The position numbers and the translations under genes were made by a program. 6,123 nt of DNA, from assembly GCA_028710385.1 (NCBI GenBank), contig JAQTUC010000089.1, positions 1-6,123 on the forward strand, given 5' to 3'. Shown in pieces: positions 1-5,270 of the stretch. The stretch is from Candidatus Omnitrophota bacterium. Its GTDB lineage: Bacteria; Omnitrophota; Gorgyraeia; Duberdicusellales; 4484-171. The notes beneath the pieces are model-generated. The model had not been told where the DNA came from. It did not search any database and was given only the letters and a program-made list of their open reading frames with translations. The stretch's first letter is position 1. The number at the start of each line of letters is the position of its first letter.

Positions 1-572
1 AATTCATCTGTAAATTCTATGCAGAACTTAGCTTCCTGTTCACCAACATCGGTAGGGATATCAGCGTGTGCGCCGTCTCTACCTAAAATTCTGATTTCAT
101 GTGCCCAGTCTTTGATGTCATCTGTTATAATTCTTTTTCCGGCTAAGTCATCAATCTGATTGTATAAAGTATTTCCTTGACCGCCCTTATCAATAATGCA
201 TTCCTGTACCGCTCGTCTGCACATTGTAGTGGTAGCATTCCAGGCCCCGACATTAAAACACGTATGGGCTTCATGACAAATAGATTTAATTTTATCCGGT
301 ATTTCTTTAGGAATAGAAGGTAGATTAACTGGGTAGATATCGAGTTTTTGTTCCTGCAATTTATTCCCATATGCTCTCGTGAATAATGTTCCACCACAGA
401 CGCAGCACACATAGACAGATACATCGTTTCTTTGCCAAGCGGATTTTTCATCGCAAGGGTCGCTTTTTGCATTAAAAATCTTTATAGGCTCCTGGTTCCA
501 AAGAAAATTAAATTGCGCATTCTTGTGGCAATAAGGACATTCCCGGGTATGTTTGTCTTGAGGTATGCTCAC
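1..572 (-). CDS. Zinc-ribbon protein with DUF4145-like C-terminal region, 3' end cut by window edge
   Basis: Read leftward from a GTG at 572-570, this frame stays open for 190 codons to the window edge. An in-frame TAG lies two codons upstream of the GTG, so no earlier start exists; no Shine-Dalgarno is visible. Residues 12-15 (CPYC) and 56-59 (CCVC) form two CxxC knuckles of a probable zinc ribbon. From about residue 98 to the edge the protein resembles DUF4145: an alanine/arginine helix (CRRAVQE, 118-124), a middle part with NQIDDLAGKRII (138-149), then IRILGRDGAHAD (160-171), matching that family's iR-x-GN-x-aaH motif with His169. Judging by the family, perhaps 30 residues are missing. The biochemical role is unknown. 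DUF4145 occurs alone and attached to restriction-type proteins, which hints at an accessory or defence role but does not show one here. It is divergent from the housekeeping cluster and has its own promoter. Two shadow ORFs overlap it. The frame is secure; the family assignment is fairly sure. Confidence 0.82.
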   Translation of the reverse strand, partial: MSIPQDKHTRECPYCHKNAQFNFLWNQEPIKIFNAKSDPCDEKSAWQRNDVSVYVCCVCGGTLFTRAYGNKLQEQKLDIYPVNLPSIPKEIPDKIKSICHEAHTCFNVGAWNATTTMCRRAVQECIIDKGGQGNTLYNQIDDLAGKRIITDDIKDWAHEIRILGRDGAHADIPTDVGEQEAKFCIEFTDE

Positions 573-625
573 TGTCTAGTTTTGTTTCGAGCTAATTATT
601 TATCAAAAACCCTCTCGTCTGGTAA

Positions 626-654
626 TTTATAACACGTTCTTGGAAAATTGTAAA
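626..654 (-). promoter_or_regulatory. Sigma70-type promoter for the leftward DUF4145-like gene
   Basis: On the minus strand TTTACA (654-649) is followed after exactly 17 bases by TATAAA (631-626). A TG one base before the -10 box gives an extended -10 element. Transcription should start near 619, leaving a leader of about 47 bases before the GTG at 572. The leader has a GAGAGGG stretch, but too far from the start codon to act as a ribosome binding site. The assignment rests on sequence match only. Confidence 0.7.
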
Positions 655-684
655 GATATTTTGCCTGTAATTTCACTCTATATT

Positions 685-693
685 TGTTATAAT
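685..693 (+). promoter_or_regulatory. Extended -10 promoter of truA, almost leaderless
   Basis: TGTTATAAT (685-693) is a perfect extended -10 element, with TG at 685-686 and TATAAT at 688-693. No good -35 box lies at the right distance: TTGCCT at 661-666 would need a 21-base spacer. This fits the known behaviour of extended -10 promoters, which tolerate weak -35 sequences. Transcription would start around 699-701, only 3-5 bases before the truA ATG at 704. Confidence 0.65.
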
Positions 694-703
694 AAACGCT
701 ACT

Positions 704-1450
704 ATGCATAAAAATATTTGTTTAAAAGTTGAATATCTCGGCACAAATTACTACGGTTTCCAGCTTCAGGATAAGACTGGCAAACGTGAGATAACTGTGC
801 AGGAAGTCCTGGAAAAGGCGATAAAGAAGCTTTTTAAGCAAAAAATAAGAATTGCCTATGCCTCAAGAACTGACAGAGGAGTGCACGCTAAAGGTCAGGT
901 TGTAAATTTTAAGGTAAGCACGGTAATTCCGCTTAGAAACATTAAGAAAGCTCTTAATACTTTCTTACCGCCCGATATAAGAGTTAAAAAAGTAAAGATC
1001 GTCAAAGACGATTTCCACGCCCGCTTTAAAGCCAAATCAAAAATATACCGTTACATCATACTTAACAAACCTGAGCCGACAGTTTTCCAATCTAATTTTT
1101 CCTGGCACATTGCAAAACCTTTGGATATTCCTAAAATGCTTCGTATTTCAAAAAAAATAAAAGGCATCAAAGATTTTTCTATATTTGCAAAAGAAGCCAG
1201 CGCTTACGAAACCTGCATAAGGCATCTTATGGATATTTCCATAAAAAAGACAGGAAGTTTTGTTAATATAGATCTTGAAGCAAGCGGTTTTCTTCGTAAT
1301 ATGGCAAGAAACATAACTGCATTTTTGGTTAAAGTAGGCCGCAAAGACATAAGTGTTAAAGAGGCGCTTTTGATATTAAACAAAAAAAAGCCTTACAGTA
1401 ATAAACCTGCGCCCGCTCATGGACTCTGCCTTGTTAGGGTTAAATACTAG
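704..1450 (+). CDS. truA: tRNA pseudouridine(38-40) synthase TruA
   Basis: TruA isomerises uridine to pseudouridine at positions 38, 39 and 40 of the anticodon stem-loop of many tRNAs, in the cytoplasm. The 248 residues are the normal length for a compact bacterial TruA. Recognisable parts in order are YYGFQLQ (16-22), the catalytic loop SRTDRGVHA (54-62) with the nucleophile Asp57, the KIYRY motif (113-117) with the conserved active-site Tyr115, FLRNMARN (196-203), and the terminal APAHGLCLVRVKY (236-248). In the catalytic loop Arg58 follows the aspartate where many homologues have alanine; the catalytic residue is unaffected. The ATG at 704 is chosen because the YxGFQ motif begins at the usual distance from it. 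It has no Shine-Dalgarno and lies 10 bases after an extended -10 box, so the mRNA is probably near-leaderless. The gene is divergent from the DUF4145-like gene and 63 bases ahead of the lipoprotein gene, which has its own promoter. Confidence 0.97.
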   Translation: MHKNICLKVEYLGTNYYGFQLQDKTGKREITVQEVLEKAIKKLFKQKIRIAYASRTDRGVHAKGQVVNFKVSTVIPLRNIKKALNTFLPPDIRVKKVKIVKDDFHARFKAKSKIYRYIILNKPEPTVFQSNFSWHIAKPLDIPKMLRISKKIKGIKDFSIFAKEASAYETCIRHLMDISIKKTGSFVNIDLEASGFLRNMARNITAFLVKVGRKDISVKEALLILNKKKPYSNKPAPAHGLCLVRVKY

Positions 1451-1458
1451 CAAAACTA

Positions 1459-1474
1459 TGGCTTTTTTAAGCCA
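1459..1474. other. Small inverted repeat between truA and the lipoprotein gene
   Basis: TGGCTT (1459-1464) and AAGCCA (1469-1474) form a six-base-pair stem around a TTTT loop, starting 9 bases after the truA stop. It is not followed by a run of T on either strand, so it is a poor intrinsic terminator. It covers the place where the -35 box of the next promoter would be. It could be a weak terminator, an RNA 3'-end stabiliser, an operator or chance. Confidence 0.3.
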
Positions 1475-1477
1475 AAA

Positions 1478-1486
1478 TGGTATAAT
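1478..1486 (+). promoter_or_regulatory. Extended -10 promoter of the lipoprotein gene
   Basis: TGGTATAAT (1478-1486) has the same TGn-TATAAT layout as the truA promoter and lies 27 bases before the lipoprotein ATG. The predicted start point near 1493 gives a leader of about 21 bases that includes the Shine-Dalgarno. The expected -35 position (about 1458-1463) has no good match and falls inside the small inverted repeat. Confidence 0.65.
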
Positions 1487-1503
1487 TTTACTCTAAATAA
1501 GGC

Positions 1504-1508
1504 GGGAG
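1504..1508 (+). promoter_or_regulatory. Shine-Dalgarno of the lipoprotein gene
   Basis: GGGAG ends five bases before the ATG at 1514, a near-ideal spacing. It is the only clear ribosome binding site in front of any gene in the window, and it fixes this start codon. Confidence 0.75.
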
Positions 1509-1513
1509 CAACA

Positions 1514-2011
1514 ATGAGAAAAATCATAATTTTTTTGCTTGTAGGAATTATCTTTTCAACCAGCGGCTGCTATTCTTTGCGCAAGAAGTTTATCCGCAAA
1601 AAGAAACCGCAGAAAGAAGAGCCTGTTTATATTAATTTCAAAGACTATCCGAATAAACCCAGCCGCGATGCTTATGTGGATTATTTTCTTTTTGTAAAAG
1701 GCTGGCTTGATGATTTAACTGAATCTTTGAGCGTTGAAAGGCTTAATACAGGTTACAGCAACAAAAGAGAAAAACGCGCCATAAACGGGGCTGTGATGAA
1801 TCTTGAACAGCTGATTTCTTTCTTTAACCAGGAAGGAAAAGAAAAAATTTATCCATTGTATACCGATTTAGTGGAAATCAGAAAAACCATTGAAAAGGAA
1901 CCTAATATGAGCCAGGCAAGGCGCAACCTGACGCTGCAGAAAGTAGAACATTTCCGCCGCGCCTTTGAAGCAGAATTTAAATATAGCGAAGCGCAGAAGT
2001 TGATGGATTAA
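1514..2011 (+). CDS. Small lipoprotein of unknown function
   Basis: The 165-residue product starts with two basic residues (RK), a hydrophobic segment (residues 4-14), and STSGC ending at Cys19. This fits a relaxed type II signal peptide lipobox, with Thr rather than the usual Leu at -3. After cleavage Cys19 would be lipidated and the protein anchored to a membrane facing the periplasm or outside. A strongly basic stretch follows (23-34, including IRKKK), then an aromatic segment (VYINFKDYPNKPS, then DYFLFVKGWLDDL). The C-terminal half looks like mostly charged amphipathic helices. I recognise no enzyme motif. The overall plan resembles small lipoproteins I associate with Omnitrophota, but that is recollection, not a family hit. 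It has its own promoter and a good Shine-Dalgarno and is 40 bases ahead of the hydrolase gene, so it may be co-transcribed with it. The gene itself is secure; its function is unknown. Confidence 0.87.
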   Translation: MRKIIIFLLVGIIFSTSGCYSLRKKFIRKKKPQKEEPVYINFKDYPNKPSRDAYVDYFLFVKGWLDDLTESLSVERLNTGYSNKREKRAINGAVMNLEQLISFFNQEGKEKIYPLYTDLVEIRKTIEKEPNMSQARRNLTLQKVEHFRRAFEAEFKYSEAQKLMD

Positions 2012-2051
2012 TTCTTTTGCGCGCCTCATTTAACGCTAGTCTTTCATACCA

Positions 2052-2672
2052 ATGAATAACCTGTCTTTAAAAATTTTCGCGCTGGGAGAACTCTACACCA
2101 ATTCTTACATTGTTTATGATAGCCAGAAAAAGAACGGCTTTATAGTTGACGCGCCTTCGCCCTCATGGGAAATGGTTGATTTCATAAATAAAGAGAAACT
2201 TAATATTGAATTTATAGCTCTTACCCACGGCCATTTTGACCATATAAGCGCTCTCTCTGAGCTGCCCTTTCCTTTCTATGTCCATAAGGACGATGTTAAG
2301 CTTATGAAAAATTCAGATTTAAACGGCTCAACTTTTTTTAATGAAGCAGTAAAGATAGAAAGGGAGCCGGTTTCTTTGCTTGAAGAAAATAAGCCCATTG
2401 TTTTTGATGATTCAAAAATAGAAATTTTCCATACTCCCGGGCATACGCCGGGCTCTGTGTGCATTAAGATAGGCAAATGGCTGTTTAGCGGCGATACTCT
2501 GTTTTTCGGCTCAATAGGAAGAACCGATGTTCCGCTCGGTTCCTACGAAGCGCTTATTAAATCTATAAAAAGCAAATTACTTGTTTTGCCTAAAGACATA
2601 ATAATTTATCCGGGCCACGGAGAATCAAGCACAATTGCGGAAGAAATTGTTTCCAATCCTTTTTTGAAATAA
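2052..2672 (+). CDS. Metallo-beta-lactamase-fold hydrolase, glyoxalase II type
   Basis: All metal-binding motifs of the family are present. THGHFDH (58-64) supplies His59, His61, Asp63 and His64; TPGHTPGS (128-135) supplies His131; SGDTLF (146-151) supplies the bridging Asp148; YPGHG (186-190) supplies His189. Together they would hold two metal ions, usually zinc or iron, in a soluble enzyme. The GSIGRTD segment after the aspartate is typical of short YcbL/glyoxalase II-like members that lack the C-terminal glutathione-binding domain; 206 residues fits that group. The likely chemistry is hydrolysis of a thioester such as a hydroxyacyl-glutathione or similar adduct, but the substrate cannot be told from sequence, and other members of the fold have unrelated roles. 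The ATG at 2052 has no Shine-Dalgarno and I see no promoter in the 40 bases before it. The stop is one base from the recombinase ATG, so the two genes share an mRNA. Confidence 0.93.
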   Translation: MNNLSLKIFALGELYTNSYIVYDSQKKNGFIVDAPSPSWEMVDFINKEKLNIEFIALTHGHFDHISALSELPFPFYVHKDDVKLMKNSDLNGSTFFNEAVKIEREPVSLLEENKPIVFDDSKIEIFHTPGHTPGSVCIKIGKWLFSGDTLFFGSIGRTDVPLGSYEALIKSIKSKLLVLPKDIIIYPGHGESSTIAEEIVSNPFLK

Positions 2673-2673
2673 A

Positions 2674-3561
2674 ATGCAGTTATACCAGGAGGCATTTATT
2701 GATTATCTCAAGGTAGAGAAGGGCCTTTCGCGCAATTCTATTATTTCCTATAACGAAGACCTTAAAAAATACCTCGGTTACCTCGCTGAAAAAGGCATAA
2801 AAGAGCCGTCAAAAATAACCCACAAAGATATCTCGGAGTTTCTGTTTGCTATGCGCAGCAAAATATCCGTAAGCAGCATTTCAAGGGCGCTTTCTACGAT
2901 AAAAAGTTTTCATAAGTTTCTGGTAAGGGAAAAGCTTACAACAACCAGCCCGGCTGATTTTATTGAAACTCCGCGCGTTGACAAAAAAATCCCTTCGTTC
3001 CTTAATTTTGAAGAGGTGAATAGAATACTTAAAGAGCCGAATTTGAAAAATCATCAGGGTATCCGTGACAGGGCTATCTTAGAGCTTATGTATGCAACAG
3101 GGCTTCGTGTTTCCGAGGCGTCATTTTTGAAAATGTCCGACCTTAACCTTGAGCTTGGGTTTTTGAAATGCAAAGGAAAGGGCTCCAAGGAAAGGATTGT
3201 CCCTCTCGGTAAAATCGCTCAGGGTTTTATCCAAAAATATATTGATGAAGCAAGGCCGCGTTTGGCAGGCGCAAAAGCTTCGCAATACCTTTTTCTTGCC
3301 CAGGGTGCAAGGCATCTTTCCCGCCAGAGCATCTGGAAAATGATTAAAAAAAATGTGCAGCTCGCCGGTATAAGAAAACACACAAGCCCGCACACACTGC
3401 GGCATTCTTTTGCAACGCACCTGCTTGAAAGAGGGGCGGATTTAAGGAGTGTTCAGGAAATGCTTGGGCATTCAAGCATTACTACAACGCAGATATATAC
3501 TCACATAAACCAGACCAGGCTTCGGGAAATACACACAAAATTTCACCCGAGGGCGCATTAA
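2674..3561 (+). CDS. xerD: Tyrosine recombinase XerD/XerC
   Basis: Xer recombinases cut and rejoin DNA at the dif site near the replication terminus and turn chromosome dimers into monomers before division. The 295 residues match the usual 295-300. The N-terminal core-binding domain (about 1-90) has YLKVEKGLS (11-19). The catalytic domain has the full set: Arg145 in ATGLRVSEA, Lys169 in the GKGSKE hairpin, His240 and Arg243 in SPHTLRHSFATH, His266 in LGHSS, and the nucleophile Tyr275 in IYTHI. These features and the lack of a mobile element around it favour a chromosomal Xer protein over a phage integrase; XerC versus XerD cannot be settled from one copy. The ATG at 2674 gives the normal distance to YLKVEKGLS but has no Shine-Dalgarno. 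A perfect AGGAGG sits just inside the gene, five bases before an in-frame ATT (2698). It lies one base after the hydrolase and two before the nucleotidyltransferase gene. Confidence 0.94.
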   Translation: MQLYQEAFIDYLKVEKGLSRNSIISYNEDLKKYLGYLAEKGIKEPSKITHKDISEFLFAMRSKISVSSISRALSTIKSFHKFLVREKLTTTSPADFIETPRVDKKIPSFLNFEEVNRILKEPNLKNHQGIRDRAILELMYATGLRVSEASFLKMSDLNLELGFLKCKGKGSKERIVPLGKIAQGFIQKYIDEARPRLAGAKASQYLFLAQGARHLSRQSIWKMIKKNVQLAGIRKHTSPHTLRHSFATHLLERGADLRSVQEMLGHSSITTTQIYTHINQTRLREIHTKFHPRAH

Positions 3562-3563
3562 TT

Positions 3564-4841
3564 ATGGTAAATAAACTGAAAAACATCAATTCGTATTTTA
3601 AGCCCATACTTAAAAGCTTAAGCGCTCAAGCCTTGAAGATGAACGTGAGAATATATCTTGTCGGAGGCGTTGTAAGAGATCTTATGCTCGGTGAGAAAAT
3701 ATTTGATTTGGATATAGTCGTTGAGGCAAGTGCGATAGATTTTGCCCATAAATTCGCCGACACGCACAAAAAAGAATTCAAAAAGCATCATACTTTCGGC
3801 ACCGCTACTGTTTTTTTTGACAATCATCACATAGATTTTGTCACTGCGCGCAGCGAAACTTATCCTTCTTTCGGTGTTTTGCCCAAAGTTAAACCGGCAA
3901 CTCTTAAGGAAGATTTATTGCGCAGGGACTTTACCCTAAACGCAATGGCAATAAGCTTAAACAAATCTGATTACGGTAAATTAATTGATTACTACAACGG
4001 AGAGAGTGATTTAAAAAACGGGTTTATCCGTATCCTTCATGACAAAAGTTTCCTGGATGACCCGACAAGGATACTAAGAGCAATACGCTTTGAGCAGAGG
4101 TTTTCATTTAAGCTGGAGAAACATACGCTTGTGCTTGCAAAAGAAGCCATAGCCAAAAATGCCTTAGGCCTGGTTAATCCGCACAGGCTAAGAGAGGAGC
4201 TTATCCTTCTGCTTAAGGAAAAAACTCCCGGCAAATATGTTAAAAGGCTGAATGAGCTTAAAATGCTGCAGCTTATGGGCATTAATGTAAAATTTGCTAA
4301 AAACGATTTTCGCATTTTTGTTGAAATTGAGCGCGCAATAGAGTTTTATAAAAACAATTTCAAAAGCCATAGGCTGCTTGAAGAATGGCTGGTATACCTT
4401 ATGGCTATTTTATATAGGATAAAACGCAGCGACACGGCTAAATTCCTGGACGTGTTTGGTTTTCGCAAGGGAGAGAAAATAAGGGTGCTTTCTCTGTATG
4501 ACAATATGGATAAACTAAAAGAGTTAAACAACAGGGTTTTGCCTCACGTAATTTATAAAACACTTAATCCCTTAAGTTTTGAGAGCATAATCTTTTTTTA
4601 CGCGTATTACCGCCAAAAAAATATAAGAAAAAATATAGAAAAATTTCTGGATAAACTTATCAATATACGCCTTCGCCTTAAGGGGGAAGATTTAAGAAAG
4701 CTCGGCTTTAAGCCGCCGACGCTTTACGGCAAGATTTTTGAAAAACTTCTATACGCCAAGATAGATAAGGGTTTTAAAACGCTTGAACAGGAAACATCAG
4801 AGGCCTGTATTATATTTGAAAACTATCAAAGTAAACATTGA
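3564..4841 (+). CDS. cca: Class II tRNA CCA-adding / A-adding nucleotidyltransferase
   Basis: This family adds all or part of the CCA tail to tRNA 3' ends, or poly(A) tails to RNA. The head domain has LVGGVVRDLML (32-42), the metal-binding Asp48 and Asp50 in DLD, and a probable third carboxylate Asp91 in IDFVTARSETY. Ribose selection is RRDFTLNAMA (120-129), and the nucleotide-template motif is DDPTR (165-169), with Asp where classic CCA enzymes have Glu. NPHRLREEL near 205 continues the neck helices. The C-terminal part is helical and contains LKGEDLRKLGFKPPTLYGKI, resembling the tail of A-adding enzymes from lineages that split CC and A addition. At 425 residues it lacks the extra CBS and DHH domains of the large A-adding forms. 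So it may be a full CCA enzyme, a CC- or A-adding half enzyme, or a poly(A) polymerase. The start follows the xerD stop by two bases, with a weak GAGGG 10 bases upstream. The 3' end carries the rbfA promoter. Confidence 0.93.
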   Translation: MVNKLKNINSYFKPILKSLSAQALKMNVRIYLVGGVVRDLMLGEKIFDLDIVVEASAIDFAHKFADTHKKEFKKHHTFGTATVFFDNHHIDFVTARSETYPSFGVLPKVKPATLKEDLLRRDFTLNAMAISLNKSDYGKLIDYYNGESDLKNGFIRILHDKSFLDDPTRILRAIRFEQRFSFKLEKHTLVLAKEAIAKNALGLVNPHRLREELILLLKEKTPGKYVKRLNELKMLQLMGINVKFAKNDFRIFVEIERAIEFYKNNFKSHRLLEEWLVYLMAILYRIKRSDTAKFLDVFGFRKGEKIRVLSLYDNMDKLKELNNRVLPHVIYKTLNPLSFESIIFFYAYYRQKNIRKNIEKFLDKLINIRLRLKGEDLRKLGFKPPTLYGKIFEKLLYAKIDKGFKTLEQETSEACIIFENYQSKH

Positions 4842-4866
4842 TAATTATTGCGCTTTAAGCTATAAT
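4838..4866 (+). promoter_or_regulatory. Sigma70 promoter for rbfA-nrnA overlapping the cca stop codon
   Basis: TTGATA (4838-4843) and TATAAT (4861-4866) are separated by exactly 17 bases, giving five of six and six of six consensus bases. The -35 box contains the cca TGA stop (4839-4841). The start point should be near 4873, leaving a leader of about 38 bases. From 4860 to the rbfA start codon the sense strand contains no G, so this leader is predicted to be unstructured and cannot hold a Shine-Dalgarno. Confidence 0.82.
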
Positions 4867-4910
4867 CACATTTTACTTAAAACCAAAAAACCACTAATTT
4901 AAACAAAACT

Positions 4911-5270
4911 ATGTCTTTACGAATGGAAAAAATCAACAGCGAGATACAGAAGCAGCTTATGGATATAATCCAGAAGGAAATAGACGACCCTTCCATAGGC
5001 GTTTTGTCCATAACCAGAGTTGACACTACTTCAGACCTTAGGGAATGTAAGATTTATTTTAGCCTTCTGGATGAAACAAAATACGACAGAGTTACGGAGA
5101 TATTTAAGGCGATGAATGCCTTTATAAGAATGCATTTAGGCAAAAGAATAAAGATAAAGATACTTCCCGAGCTTAAATTTATACAGGATACTTCCATAAA
5201 ATACAGCGTGGATATGTATACGAAAATTGAAGAAATAAGGCGGCAGGACAAAGAAAAAGAAGCAAAATGA
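4911..5270 (+). CDS. rbfA: 30S ribosome-binding factor A
   Basis: RbfA is a small KH-type protein that binds the 30S subunit near the 5' end of 16S rRNA and helps late maturation, notably in the cold. The 119 residues match the usual 115-130. The MSLRMEKINSEIQKQL opening corresponds to the family's MS-x-R-x-x-x-v-x-e-i start, and DDPSIGVLSITRV (25-37), DLRECKIYFSLL (42-53) and LPELKFIQDTS (85-95) are the conserved core. The start at 4911 is preferred over the in-frame ATG at 4923 because Arg4 aligns with the conserved arginine. Neither start has a Shine-Dalgarno. The last 15 or so residues are highly charged, as is common in this family. In many bacteria rbfA follows infB; here cca precedes it and it has its own promoter. 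The nrnA-like gene starts inside its last codons (ATGA overlap), and rbfA-nrnA is a pairing seen in several phyla, often followed by truB. Confidence 0.95.
   Translation: MSLRMEKINSEIQKQLMDIIQKEIDDPSIGVLSITRVDTTSDLRECKIYFSLLDETKYDRVTEIFKAMNAFIRMHLGKRIKIKILPELKFIQDTSIKYSVDMYTKIEEIRRQDKEKEAK

Noticed and set aside
143..472. Minus-strand 109-codon ORF
   Set aside because: It lies one frame off the longer open frame that carries the CxxC and DUF4145-like motifs, and its translation has no recognisable pattern.
432..632. Plus-strand 66-codon ORF across the divergent promoter region
   Set aside because: It is antisense to the DUF4145-like gene and runs through its promoter, with no ribosome binding site and no protein-like motif.
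1459..1474. Intrinsic terminator after truA
   Set aside because: The stem is only six base pairs and no T-run follows on either strand, so it is listed only as an inverted repeat.
695..2038. Shared AACGCTA upstream of truA (695-701) and of the hydrolase gene (2032-2038)
   Set aside because: Seven bases at different distances from the start codons and without a common promoter box is weak evidence for a shared regulatory site.
2674..3561. Phage or integron integrase marking a mobile element
   Set aside because: Length and motifs fit chromosomal Xer recombinases, it sits in an operon with cca, and no attachment repeats or cargo genes are visible.
1382..3818. Runs of eight A or T in truA (1382-1389), xerD (3346-3353) and cca (near 3811-3818) as slippage or phase-variation sites
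   Set aside because: Each gene is intact in one frame, the runs encode lysine- or phenylalanine-rich segments expected at this base composition, and nothing downstream suggests programmed frameshifting.
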